This document shows, piece by piece, positions 21,436-32,739 of a stretch of 64,000 bases of DNA. This DNA comes from Megaustenia siamemsis. Taxonomy: Eukaryota; Mollusca; Gastropoda; Stylommatophora; Ariophantidae. Position 1 is the stretch's first letter; each line of letters opens with the position of its first letter. The stretch is taken from positions 38,639,718-38,703,717 of the forward strand of contig JAVIAB010000092.1 of the NCBI GenBank assembly GCA_032433765.1. Reading direction: 5' to 3'. The translations under genes were made by a program, and so were the position numbers. The notes under the pieces are model-generated. The model did no database searches. It was not told the DNA's origin and saw nothing but the letters and a program-made list of their open reading frames with translations.

Positions 21436-22845
21436 CAGGGTGTTTTTAAAGTTGCAGTGCAGTGAATATTTCTAATATTCAGTAAATGACGTAATCATCA
21501 TCTACGTACCACAATTTTGTAAACCACATTTATGAACAAACCGCTGCTTCCTTTAAGGTTTTATTTACGTAAAGGACGGGCACTACGCTACTTTCACTGT
21601 CTCATTGCTTGAAGGAAATGGTGTTGACGATTGAAAACAGGGTATTTCTGGTTGAGCATGTCTTCCGTAATGGCGGTAAATATACGAATGAGGTCATTAG
21701 ACAATTCGTGAGGAAATTTCCAGACTCACAAGTCCCTCACCGAAATTCTGTTACAAAATTGATCAAAAAGTTTCGTGAAACCGGTAGTGTGGTAGATGCA
21801 TACCGATCTGGAAGACCTTCAATTTCACAAGACCAAATTATGGAACTCCAAGACAGAATTACAATGAGTCCAAATGCATCTTTAAACCACTTGTCTCAAC
21901 AGGTGCAAATATCTAAGAGTTCTGTTCACAAGGTTTTAAGAAGTGAACTACACTATCGTCCATACAATTAACTGAAGTGTCTCAACTCCAAAAAAGAGAT
22001 TATGAATCCCGTTTAAACTACTGCATGTGGTTTCAGAATTTTATTTATGAACATGGCGCTGCCATCCTTGACGTCACTTTTTTCACTGATGAGGCCTGGT
22101 TTCATTTATCCGGTTATGTGAACAGTCAGAACAATCGGCTGTGGAGCAGTGAAAACCCCCATGAATTTCATCAAGTGCCGCTTTACGATCAAAAAGTCGG
22201 AGTGTGGTGCGTTATAAGTCGTATGCGGATAATAGGACCTATATTTTTTTAATGAAACAATAAATGCAGAACGTTACCGTACTTTAATTCTGGAACCGTT
22301 CATAGCACACCTTACAGAACGGGAAATTATGGAATCCTGGTTTCAGCAGGATGGGGCAACAGCACACACAGCCACAACAACACTCAATTATTTAGAAAGC
22401 AATATTGCAAATCGCATTATTTCACGTGGTATCTGGCCTGCTCGTTCACCAGATCTAACACCCCCAGATTATTATCTGTGGGGGCATTGAAGGGGAAAGT
22501 TTATGAAAATAATCCGCAGACAATTAATGACCTAAAGACTGAAATAATAGACAAGATTAAACAAATATCACCAGACATTATTCTGAAGGTTTTCGCAAAT
22601 ATGGAAAGACGAATCACGGCATGTCTTGAGGCCCGTGGTGGACATTTTCAACATATGCTTTAGGCACAACTTTATTGTGTTAATACCAACATTACCCATT
22701 ATAAGCTCGCCGATAGCAGTCAAGTATATTTGAATAATACCATTTATTTTACAATTTGTGTGACGCATTAGTTAACCGCATTTCTGGTGACGTTTTTTCT
22801 TTAGAGAGTATAAATTCACTGCACTGCAACTTTAAAAACACCCTG
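21436..22845 (+). mobile_element. IS630/Tc1/mariner-type DNA transposon, family 1, complete copy
   Basis: Perfect 32-bp inverted terminal repeats (21436-21467 and 22814-22845; outer sequence CAGGGTGTTTTTAAAGTTGC) flank a 1,410-bp element. TA dinucleotides lie directly outside at 21434-21435 and 22846-22847, the target duplication of this superfamily. The inside holds one broken transposase gene. Confidence 0.92.
21618..22663 (+). pseudogene. DDE transposase, DUF4817-like HTH (family 1, copy 1)
   Basis: The ATG at 21618 (MVLTIENR) is chosen because the related copy at 25127 starts with the same MVLTIE. The N-terminal part has a helix-turn-helix of the DUF4817 type (FRNGGKYTNEVIRQF, PHRNSVTKLIKKF, ETGSV, SGRPSIS) and a second HTH (SLNHLSQQVQISKSSVHKVL). 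The DDE core follows: FTDEAWFHLSG with Asp at 22088, QQDGATAHT with Asp at 22350, and TPPDYYLWG with Asp at 22467; 38 residues lie between the last two. The C-terminus ends RGGHFQHML. The frame is broken three times, each in a short homopolymer: an A lost near 21966, a T gained near 22250 and a G lost near 22482. The catalytic residues all remain. It cuts and pastes DNA between TA sites in this superfamily; this copy cannot as read. Confidence 0.88.
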
Positions 22846-23681
22846 TATATGTATAAATATATATATATATATATATTATAAACGACCCTACTAATACTAG
22901 GGGACAGTAAGAATTGGAAGGATTGAGAAAGAGACAAAGAAGAAGTGGATGGTGATGACTAAACTCACCAAGGATAAAATCATACAAATTCAGATATAGG
23001 GGCACAAAAAAATGCGAAAAGCACAAATGATGGAAAATAACTCAATTTGTTGGCATCCCAAAGGCTTCACTGAAGATGAGTGATCATGCACGGCTACATT
23101 TAATTAAATACAACGAGAGCCATTTATAAATGTTTCGTGTTTAATGATGAATAAAGAATTAATTGTTTGTCGAAACGATTGATAAGTGGATTCATAAACG
23201 ACAACTAAAGTAGGATTATATTTACATAATCGTAACTTGATGCAAAAAGATATTTGATCGACCATATTTGCTTAGTGGGAGAAGTAGATGTGCCGACAAT
23301 CAAAAACTGACATGGATAGCAAGTCGGAACAGTTTCAAGAGGTTCTGGCGACGGGCGATTGAATGGGAATGTGGACATCGCAACTACAAGGAAACTGATT
23401 GTATAGATATATAGATAGATACATGAATTGTTGTTGAGCATTATATACACGTATCATAACATCTGTGAGAGTTCTAGTGTAGCAATTAGTTAAAAATAAA
23501 AAATAAAACTCTTTAAAAATAGTTATAAGAAAGCATCATATTTGCTATATTGTGTAAATCGACATTACAGTCGAATATAATGTAGAAAGACACTGTAATC
23601 TGAGTAGATTTTGTCTCGTCGAAAGAAGACAAGACCTTAAGTAACTTCTCCTTATACTTCTTTTCTTTCTCTTGTGTCCCG
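22846..23681. other. No gene; (TA)n at 22856-22876
   Basis: A TA tract directly follows the transposon target site. The remainder is AT-rich, with no recognised frame. Confidence 0.55.
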
Positions 23682-23944
23682 AAAAAAAAAAAAAGTAACG
23701 TACCCCCGTCACGCCAAGTGGCATATAGGGAATATGGTGTTAGTGACCATAAATTTTACAGACTTTCGGTACATGATTTCTTGGGGTAATGTGGTCGGTA
23801 TTACGCCCGTGCCGCTTTACTTTCCCAGAAAAAAATCCGGTACCCATTAAAGGCTGGGTGAACCCGGAAGTCGTCGGTTGGGATCGAACCCTACCTCTTG
23901 TCCTTGTAGTCCAGTTCACTAACCACTGAGCTATCGCGGCTCCC
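23682..23944 (-). mobile_element. SINE, full-length tRNA-derived copy
   Basis: On the minus strand the order is: tRNA-like head with box A 'tagctcagtggttagtgaac' and box B 'gggttcgatccc', then 'cgacgacttccgggttcacc', the body with 'ggtacc' and 'ggtcactaacaccatattcc', and an oligo-T tail (plus-strand A run 23682-23694). It matches the copy at 41686 over the full length. Confidence 0.92.
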
Positions 23945-23949
23945 TTCGT

Positions 23950-24228
23950 GTGCCCTGAGGTGAAATCTAATTTGCTCGTCTGTTGACATCTGATGTTTTT
24001 ATGTTTCCTAGAGTTTTTAATAATTCACCAATCCATCTTTTTCGTTGGCGACCCTTGAGACTGGTGTTCTTGCACCGTTTATTAAAAGCTTATTGTGTTG
24101 TATTTTGGAATTTCAGTCATATAACGTGGCCAAACCATTATATCTGTTGTTTCATTATGTATTATATGGCTGACATTATTCCTGGCTTTTTTTCTCAGTT
24201 CTTCATTTCTGATCTTATCCATGTGTAA
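23950..24228 (-). pseudogene. LINE ORF2 C-terminal fragment
   Basis: Antisense reading gives IRNEELRKKPG, WFGHV, then FNKRCKNTSLKGRQRKRWIGELLKTLGN with several stops. The GHV and K-G-R-x-R-K-R-W-I motifs are the usual end of invertebrate LINE ORF2 proteins. A related copy lies at 49995-50560. The plus-strand frame 23983-24228 is its shadow. Confidence 0.65.
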
Positions 24229-24984
24229 CAGCAACAACACATTATGTATTGAGTTGACTTACTGTTCGCTAATACCTCAGATGTAAATGAATAGGTTTTG
24301 CCACAAATGATTAGACTGTCATTAATATCAAATTGTCAACTAATATTAGCGTGAGACAGTGTGTAAAGTTGATTATAGGAGAGATATCCAGTTGACTAGA
24401 ACTTTGGTGTGCATATTTTAACATTTCCGTCATCAATAAAATCATATTAACGAATTTTGAAACGACATTTTTCCGAGAACCCATGCTGCTATTAATTAAT
24501 TCGTTCATTTCGTCATGATCTGCTTGTGCTGATAAACAGAATAGAGATTAGATTATTAATTAACATTGTCATCTTACAAGTATTTAAGCCCTGCCTATAC
24601 ATTAAAACAAAATATATTTAAACTGATCTATGAAATATAATAAAGTGTTGACATTATGGAACAATTTGTTTTGTTTTTTTCAACACAGGCCAAAATTATA
24701 TGACTGTTTTAAGTATGTATCATGACGTGTTTCCAGTCACATGTTACAATTTTCTTCAGATCGTTCTTCTACTTCAGGTAGGGATTATAATTGCTGAATG
24801 AAATCATTTAATGTTTTTTTTTAAATATTTTTTAGAGCAATTATATCCTGCATGTAAAATTGAACTTATGACTTATATCAGTATCTACATATTTCATGTT
24901 AAGGGCATATAGTTTCTTCATTTAGCCATGTTTACTGGGGTAATTTATATTTAATTTAGCATCTTCTCATTTCTGATTGATATA
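24229..24984. other. No gene recognised
   Basis: AT-rich. It does not contain the missing 5' half of the family 1 transposon that resumes at 26299, which matters for interpreting that junction. Confidence 0.6.
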
Positions 24985-24986
24985 TA

Positions 24987-26298
24987 GGGTGTCTCTTTAA
25001 TGACTGTGCATTTTTTGTTGTTGAAATAATTACGCACCTAAATTTTATCTATGTATGACGTAATAGTTCAAGCACCATTTACGTGTTCATTTAAACATCA
25101 CTGCTACATGATAGATCTGGCTTACAATGGTGTTAACGATTGAAGAAAGAGTATTTATAGTGGAGCATGTGTTCCGTAACGGCGGCAAGTATTCGAATGG
25201 GGTTGTTGAACAATTTGTAAATAGATTTCCTGATACACCAGTGCCTCATCGAAATACTGTGAGTAATTTAATAATCAAATTTCAAAACACCGGTAGTGTA
25301 CATGATGTTAGCCGTCCTGGTAGACCATCTGTTCTTGAAGTAACATCTCTCAACATCCAGGACAGCATTCTAATGAGTCCTGGCAAATCAATAAGAAAGC
25401 TGGCTCAACAAGTACACAAATCAAGCAGTACTGTTCATAGAGTTCTGAAAAAAAAATTAAAGTTACATCCGTACAAATTTTCCGTCGTTCCTCAATTAAA
25501 AAATTAGATCACCAATCCAGAATTAATTATTGTATGTGGTTTGAGAATTTTCTAGCCCAAGAAGGTGAGGAAATCCTTGATTTCACTTTCTTCACAGATG
25601 AAGCATAGTTCCATTTGTCTGGGTATGTGAATAGGCAGAATGATCGTCTTTGGAGTGATGAAAATCCACATGCATTGCACCCAGTGCCTCTCCACGATCA
25701 TAAAGTAGGAGTGTGGTGTGCAATGAGTCGTCAGCGGATAATCGGCCCAATTTTCTTCTATGACAATAAATTCAGAAAGATACAGGATTAACATACTGGA
25801 GCGATTCGTAACCCAACTTTCTGAGCCAGAAATTGAAAAAGCTTGGTTTCAACAAGATGGCGCAACTGCTCACACTGCTGTAAAATCACTGGAATTTTTA
25901 TATGAAATTTTTGCTAATCGTATAAGCTCTCGCGGAATTTGGCCTGCACGGTCTCCTGATCTTACTCCCATGGACTACTATCTCTGGGGTGAACTGAAAG
26001 GAAAAGTGTACGAAAACAATCCCCACACACTCGATGAGCCGCAGGTTTCAATCGCCAACAACATTAATAATGTTACACAGCCCATACTGCGTAAGGTTTT
26101 TGACAATATGAAAAAACGTATCAACATTTGCCAACTAAAACGTGGTGGATATTTCGAATACCTTTTGTGAATAGTGATGTTATATGTTTAACTTTACCGA
26201 AAAAGGAACAAGCTACAGCAGTACATGATGCGTGATTTACATAAATAAATTGGAACAACTAGATTTTCAAATAATGCACAGTCATTAAAGAAACACCC
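24987..26298 (+). mobile_element. IS630/Tc1/mariner-type DNA transposon, family 2
   Basis: Inverted terminal repeats of 26 bp with one mismatch (24987-25012 and 26273-26298; outer GGGTGTCTCTTTAATGACTG) flank a 1,312-bp element. TA lies directly outside on the left (24985-24986); on the right only A remains before a copy of family 1 begins. Confidence 0.9.
25127..26170 (+). pseudogene. DDE transposase, DUF4817-like HTH (family 2)
   Basis: Starts at ATG 25127 (MVLTIEERVF). The layout is as in family 1: HTH with FRNGGKYSNGVVEQF, PHRNTVSNLI, SGRP-like PGRPSV, second HTH SIRKLAQQVHKSSSTVHRVL, then FTDEA followed by an in-frame stop where Trp is expected (near 25606), GVWCAMSRQRIIGPIFF, QQDGATAHT, and SPDLTPMDYYLWG. 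The last two Asp are again 38 residues apart. The C-terminus is KRGGYFEYLL. Frames break near 25504 and 25760, and the Trp-to-stop change is a point mutation, so this copy looks older than the family 1 pair. By eye about half to two-thirds of residues match family 1, hence a sister family. Confidence 0.85.
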
Positions 26299-27163
26299 AC
26301 CGATCTGGAAGACCTTCAATTTCACAAGACCAAATTATGGAACTCCAAGACAGAATTACAATGAGTCCAAATGCATCTTTAAACCACTTGTCTCAACAGG
26401 TGCAAATATCTAAGAGTTCTGTTCACAAGGTTTTAAGAAGTGAACTACACTATCGTCCATACAAATTAACTGAAGTGTCTCAACTCCAAGAAAGAGATTA
26501 TGAATCCCGTTTAAACTACTGCATGTGGTTTCAGAATTTTATTTATGAACATGGCGCTGCCATCCTTGACGTCACTTTTTTTCACTGATGAGGCCTGGTT
26601 TCATTTATCCGGTTATGTGAACAGTCAGAACAATCGGCTGTGGAGCAGTGAAAACCCCCATGAATTTCATCAAGTGCCGCTTTACGATCAAAAAGTCGGA
26701 GTGTGGTGCGTTATAAGTCGTATGCGGATAATAGGACCTATATTTTTTAAATGAAACAATAAATGCAGAACGTTACCGTACTTTAATTCTGGAACCGTTC
26801 ATAACACACCTTACAGAACGGGAAATTATGGAATCCTGGTTTCAGCAGGATGGGGCAACAGCACACACAGCCACAACAACACTCAATTATTTAGAAAGCA
26901 TATTTGCAAATCGCATTATTTCACGTGGAATCTGGCCTGCTCGTTCACCAGCTCTAACACCCCCAGATTATTATCTGTGGGGGGCATTGAAGGGGAAAGT
27001 TTATGAAAATAATCCGCAGACAATTAATGACCTAAAGACTGAAATAGTAGACAAGATTAAACAAATATCACCAGACATTATTCTGAAGGTTTTCGCAAAT
27101 ATGGAAAGACGAATCACGACATGTCTTGAGGCCCGTGGTGGACATTTTCAACATATGCTTTAG
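26299..27163 (+). pseudogene. DDE transposase, truncated (family 1, copy 2)
   Basis: Three open pieces (26337-26588, 26545-26754, 26828-27163) cover the transposase from the SISQDQ region to HFQHML. The first HTH is missing. Compared with copy 1 it keeps the A at the RPYK position and the G-run at YYLWGALKG, but has one extra T near 26581 and one extra A near 26750. SPDLTPP is changed to SPALTPP; the catalytic Asp of PPDYYLWG is kept. The disrupting indels are at different homopolymers from those in copy 1. Confidence 0.87.
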
Positions 27164-27336
27164 GCACAACTTTATTGTGTTAATACCAACATTACCCATT
27201 ATAAGCTCGCCGATAGCAGTCAAGTATATTTGAATATTTTACAATTTGTGTGACTCATTAGTTAACCGCATTTCTGGTGACGTTTTTTTTTTCCGAGAGT
27301 AGAAATTCACTGCACTGCAACTTTAAAAACACCCTG
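26299..27336 (+). mobile_element. IS630/Tc1/mariner-type DNA transposon, family 1, 5'-truncated copy
   Basis: It begins at the base equivalent to 21802 of the complete copy and runs to a right inverted repeat at 27305-27336, identical to that of copy 1, followed by TA. Identity with copy 1 is very high: a handful of substitutions, a few single-base indels and one roughly 10-base difference in the 3' untranslated region. Confidence 0.9.
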
Positions 27337-27820
27337 TATTATTTTATTATGCATTACCACTCTATGACCAGCACCACTGTGTCTGATCTAAACACGTTTT
27401 ATGTGCAACTTTTGTTAAATCTTCATTTTGTTAATAATCTTCTTCTCCTCGTCATCGCCTATTCTTAAAGAGACGTTTAGTTACTATAATTGTCCTGCGG
27501 CGTTGTTTTCAACAAATCATGATAGCAGCGCTGTTCCCTTCATTACATCAGATTTCAGCAAATTTTTAGGAACCAAGTTGCACCACTTTTTACATTTCTA
27601 CTCGCGTGGGCAGGCCGGTTAGTTTGTTTCAATGGGTGCTGGTGGAGTTGTATTCTCAATCGACTGTTGCCGCTGATTCTCATGCAGTCAGCCACGAGAC
27701 AATGATCAATCTCAGAACAATTTATTTCTCTGTTAATCTTTTTGCTAATATGAGACGTATCTGTTCTCTCCCACATCGAAATAAAATTATTACTGCCGAA
27801 ATTCTACACTAGCGTGTTCT
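27337..27820. other. No gene recognised
   Basis: Short frames on both strands (27428-27622, 27606-27812, 27555-27776) overlap each other and show no family motif. Confidence 0.5.
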
Positions 27821-27821
27821 C

Positions 27822-30072
27822 ACACTTTTAGGGATATATTGGTCTCATCAGCCAACGCTAAACCTATTTTAGCATACATTGGACACTTCAACCAAATATA
27901 AACTATTTTAGGACACATTAGTCTTATCAGCAATCTCTAAACCTATTTGAGGACACACTAGTCGCGTCAGCAATTCTAAAATTACAATAGAACACATTGG
28001 CTTCATCAGCAACTCTAAAACTACTATACAACACATTGGTCTCATCAGCAACTCTAAAACTACTATAGGACACATTGATCTCATTAGCAATCTAAAACTA
28101 CTATATGACACATTGATCCTTTAGGAACTCTAAAACTACTATAGGACACATTGGTCTCATCAGCAACTCTAAAACTACTATAGGACACATTGGTCTCATC
28201 AGCAACTCTAAAACTACTATATGACACATTGGTCTCATCAGCAACTCTAAAACTACTATAGGACACATTGGTCTCATCAGCAACTCTAAAACTACTATAG
28301 GACACATTGGTCTCATCAGCAACTCTAAAACTACTATATGACACATTGGTCTCATCAGCAACTCTAAAACTACTATATGACACATTGGTCTCATCAGCAA
28401 CTCTAAAACTACTATAGGACACATTGATCTCATTAGCAAATCTAAAACTACTATATGACACATTGATCCTTTTAGGAACTCTAAAACTACTATAGGACAC
28501 ATTGGTCTCATCAGCAACTCTAAAACTACTATATGACACATTGGTCTCATCAGCAACTCTAAAACTACTATAGGACACATCGGTCTCATTAGCAACTCTA
28601 AAACTACTATATGACACATTGGTCTCATTAGCAACTCTAAAACTACTATATGACACATTGGTCTCATCAGCAACTCTAAAACTACTATAGGACACATTGG
28701 TCTCATCAGCAACTCTAAAACTACTATATGACACATTGGTCTCATCAGCAACTCTAAAACTACCATATAACACATTGGTCTCATTAGGAACTGTAAAACT
28801 ACCATACAACACATTGGTCTCATTAGGAACTCTAAAACTACCATAAAACACATTGGTCTCATTAGGAACTGTAAAACTACCATACAACACATTGGTCTCA
28901 TTAGGAACTCTAAAACTACCATAAAACACATTGGTCTCATTAGGAACTGTAAAACTACCATATAACACATTGGTCTCATTAGGAACTGTAAAACTACCAT
29001 ACAACACATTGGTCTCATTAGGAACTGTAAAACTACCATACAACACATTGGTCTCATTAGGAACTGTAAAACTACCATACAACACATTGGTCTCATTAGG
29101 AACTGTAAAACTACCATACAACACATTGGTCTCATTAGGAACTGTAAAACTACCATATAACACATTGGTCTCATTAGGAACTGTAAAACTACCATACAAC
29201 ACATTGGTCTCATTAGGAACTGTAAAACTACCATACAACACATTGGTCTCATTAGGAACTGTAAAACTACCATATACCACATTATAACACATTGGTCTCA
29301 TCAGCAACTATAAAACTACCATATAACACATTGGTCTCATCAGCAACTATAAAACTACCATATAACACATTGGTCTCATCAGCAACTATAAAACTACCAT
29401 ATACCACATTATAACACATTGGTCTCATCAGCAACTATAAAACTACCATATACCACATTATAACACATTGGTCTCATCAGCAACTATAAAACTACCATAT
29501 ACCACATTATAACACATTGGTCTCATCAGCAACTATAAAACTACCATATAACACATTGGTCTCATCAGCAACTATAAAACTACCATATAACACATTGGTC
29601 TCATCAGCAACTATAAAACTAATATATAACACATTGGTCTCATCAGCAACTATAAAACTACCATATAACACATTGGTCTCATCAGCAACTATAAACTAAT
29701 ATATAACACATTGGTCTCATCAGCAACTATAAAACTACCATATAACACATTGGTCTCATCAGCAACTATAAAACTACCATATAACACATGGGTCTCATCA
29801 GCAACTATAAACTACCATATAACACATTGGTCTCATCAGCAACTATAAAACTACCATATAACACATTGGTCTCATCAGCAACTATAAAACTACGACAAGG
29901 TCACATTGGTCTCATCAGCAACTCTAAAATTACGACAAGGTCACATTGGTCTCATCAGCAACTCTAAATTACTACAAGGTCACATTGGTCTCATCAGCAA
30001 CTCTTAAACTACTATACGTGACATTGGTCTCATCAGCAACTCTTAAACTACTATACGTGACATTGGTTACAT
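27822..30072. repeat. 39-bp satellite array with three subfamilies
   Basis: About 57 units of a 39-bp sequence containing 'acacattggtctcat'. Subfamily A (about 28000-28760) has 'cagcaactctaaaactacta'. Subfamily B (28760-29275) has 'taggaactgtaaaactacca' or 'gaactctaaaactacca'. Subfamily C (29280-29890) has 'cagcaactataaaactacca', with an added 'taccacattata' in several units. Both edges are decayed. The unit is 13 codons without a stop, so frames of 407 and 393 residues on the minus strand and 118 on the plus strand stay open; these are not evidence of a gene. There is no start or terminus outside the array in these frames. Confidence 0.97.
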
Positions 30073-31228
30073 GAACTAACTCTGAGCCTATTTTGGAGCA
30101 CAATAACCAAAAGGTTGTTTGTTTTATCCACACAGTTTGACGAAAGTTAGATGATCTATTTTAAGCATCAGTGTTTTTATACTTGATGATTCATGTCTGA
30201 GTTTTTCGTTTAAGAAGATTAATGATCATCATTAAATACCATCAATGAGTGATTACGTTTCCCCACAATTTTTATCTCCAAAATTGTTTAGTGATTCTGC
30301 CGTGGACTTCCTGAAAAGCTATTCTGTTAAGCGGCCTGAACATATTTTCTTTCTGTTTCCTCTTTCTCTTCCCTTCTTCAATGTTCCAAATATAGCACAA
30401 AGCTCTACATGTTTCCTCTGATTACGTTATATACGTGTAGCCTATACGTTATATTTACCCTTTGTGGCTGTAATAAGATTTCTTTCAGCTTATTCACATA
30501 CTTCACTGGTGGTTGGAACAATAGTGTTAGTGTACATCTTTCGCACTGAAACAGGTATACATAAAGTTATCAAAAGATACTGCGAGAATAACAGAACAAA
30601 TAATTGCCTGAAATACTAGATCATTTTTATGAGGAAACAGACGGCGCACAGACAGTACCGGGAAATATTTGGTAGAAAAACTGTATAGTCTGCTGGGAGA
30701 AGTGTTGTAGAAGAAAAATCATGTTATAGACAGTGACCATGAAGGAATGAGTAACTAGCGTGAGATTATTTTCTATTCTTGTCAACATTCTGTAATATTG
30801 GAATACAGGCAAATACAGCACATTAAAACATTTGTACGTTAAATAGATTAGCAAAACTGCTTACTAAGTCAAAATATCATCCCATCGTGTAATAATATTG
30901 CTGATTTTTCTTTGTCTAATAATGAAAAATAATATATTTTTATTAGCGACAAAACAGTCGCAGCCAAAATTTTATTTCTTCCAAAGACAGACACATTTTG
31001 CCACAAACGAAATATTTGTTTAACATCAACAAAGCAGACTCTCTCTACACAGCATAGTTAAGCGTGTTCCTTGTGGCATATACGCGCTATTGATTTCAAA
31101 GGAAACAAACATTGTGGACTGTATTCCAAATAACAAAATAGTACTCACCCTAACAAAACCAATCTTTTATTCTTGCCCTTTCTATTTTTTCACTATGTAT
31201 TTATGTATACACCATCAATGTTGTGTCT
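30073..31228. other. No gene recognised
   Basis: AT-rich unique-looking sequence. The minus frame 30627-30854 has no recognised motif. Confidence 0.55.
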
Positions 31229-31322
31229 TGATACCGACCACATAACCCATAAAACGTGCCATTGGTCATTGTAATATAAGGACATTAAACCCATATTCTC
31301 CATACGCCTTTTAGGCGTAGCA
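31229..31322 (+). mobile_element. SINE, decayed body fragment
   Basis: Reads 'ataccgaccacataaccc', 'taaaccc atattctccatacgcc' in parts, matching the SINE body at 41831-41925 with many changes. Head and tail are missing. Confidence 0.6.
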
Positions 31323-31510
31323 GGAACCGTCAACAATACTATTCCATTTCCTCCGATAATAACAGTGACTCTATTTCCTGCATTCCATAATAACTCTATT
31401 CACATCCTTCACAAAAACTCTCTATGACATAGGTCGGCCACTTTTAGATACTAGGCGCCAGAACAGAAACAAAAATATCTTGGTTGAGCACTACTTGACT
31501 CCTATCGAAG

Positions 31511-31612
31511 ACCTATCTGTCCGTCCGTCCGTCTGTCCGTCCGTCTGTCTGTCTGTCTATCTCTATATCTGCCTGTCTGTCTGCCTCTATATCTGCCTGC
31601 CTGTCTTCTTGT
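31511..31612. repeat. (CCGT/CTGT/CTAT)n microsatellite
   Basis: Tetranucleotide repeats of mixed CCGT, CTGT and CTAT units. They produce an R/T/D/Q-rich minus frame that is not a gene. Confidence 0.9.
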
Positions 31613-32445
31613 ATATAAACAAATAAAGTTATATATATAACTATCTGTATGCAAAGAATAATGTAATGTAGAAAAAGAACATATTATTGTTGTAATGGGA
31701 GCTGCAGCAAGGGAAATACAATGAAAGAAGGAGGGGACGGAGGAAAAGAAAATGAAAAGAAGATAAAAATTGAACACTAAATTATAAATAAATGGAGAGC
31801 CTGCAGTTTTAAATAGAAAATTGTACTTTCACCACACACGGTTATCGCGGTAGAGAATAAAAGAATAAGTATTTTTAATCTTTCCTGAATTGTATTACAT
31901 TCGTTATCCACTTTTCTTTGTTTAATTGTGTCAATGCGTAACTAATTCGAGACAACATACTTTTAATGTCTTCCTCATTAAAATGTACATCCATCCTCAC
32001 CACCTTGATACCTTTTCCTTACCCAAACCGATACCAAAGATAAACTACGTCATACTTTTCATAACGCTGAAACATCAAAAGTATAAAAGACTTCTGTCGC
32101 CTTAGTGTCTCATGCATTATCAAAGACGCTCATCGTCGCAGTCTGCACGATCAAAGATTTTAAAAAAATCATCTCCATTTCAATGATTCCATAAAGGAAA
32201 TAAAATTCTTGTGTAATGTTGATGTTAAAAGTATTGTTTATAAGTTTGTTACTTTTTTGTTATAATTTGTGGCCGATCAAAATTGCTTGATTGGCTGATG
32301 TTAGTCCAGTGCAGCAAGGCTGCTCTAGAACAATGGCATTTCATTTTCAACAGAAAAAACACATTCACCCCATTAAAAAAAATAATACATTACAACTCTA
32401 CATCGTAATGTCAAATTTGAAGTGCTCGGCAGAATAGAGAAATAA
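31613..32445. other. No gene recognised
   Basis: AT-rich, without repeats or frames I can name. Confidence 0.5.
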
Positions 32446-32529
32446 CATGTTATAATTAAATCACTCAGGATCTATTCACAATACACCGATGTATATAATT
32501 ACTATACAAGAAAGTTTTACCCAAAAGAA

Positions 32530-32739
32530 ATGTTCACATATGAGTTGGTAATTGTATGCGTGTTTGAATTAAATAGCTATTATTCGATGCAGATGAAAAA
32601 AATAGTTCCTCTCTCAATTGAAACTGCCGCACTCACAACTTGCACGACTGCTGGTTTATCGTGCGTTGTGGTTTTCATATTGTTGCCACCAAAGATGCTT
32701 ATTTTTTGTTCGAGGTATAGAGAAACAGTGAGAAAGTAA
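32530..32739 (+). CDS. Candidate exon: class C GPCR TM7-like segment
   Basis: The 69-codon frame contains VPLSIETAALTTCTTAGLS, then CVVVFILLPPKMLIF and RYRETVRK. This resembles the loop, seventh membrane helix and start of the tail of class C GPCRs (metabotropic glutamate type), where I/L-T-T-C, L-S, a hydrophobic run, P-K-M/V and a basic segment occur in this order. The frame is open back to 32446. 'gcag' at about 32590 is a possible acceptor, and 'GTGAGA' at about 32728 is a possible donor just before the stop. No other helices are seen nearby, so it would be one exon, or a processed or decayed piece. A chance hydrophobic frame is the main alternative. Confidence 0.3.
   Translation: MFTYELVIVCVFELNSYYSMQMKKIVPLSIETAALTTCTTAGLSCVVVFILLPPKMLIFCSRYRETVRK

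Noticed and set aside
22749..23026. Small minus-strand membrane proteins
   Set aside because: Created by the (TA)n tract and AT-rich DNA.
28084..29307. 407-residue repeat protein on the minus strand (also 393 residues in another frame)
   Set aside because: The 39-bp unit is a multiple of three and has no stop in several frames on both strands; two different minus frames and a plus frame are open at once, and no unique sequence flanks the repeat in frame.
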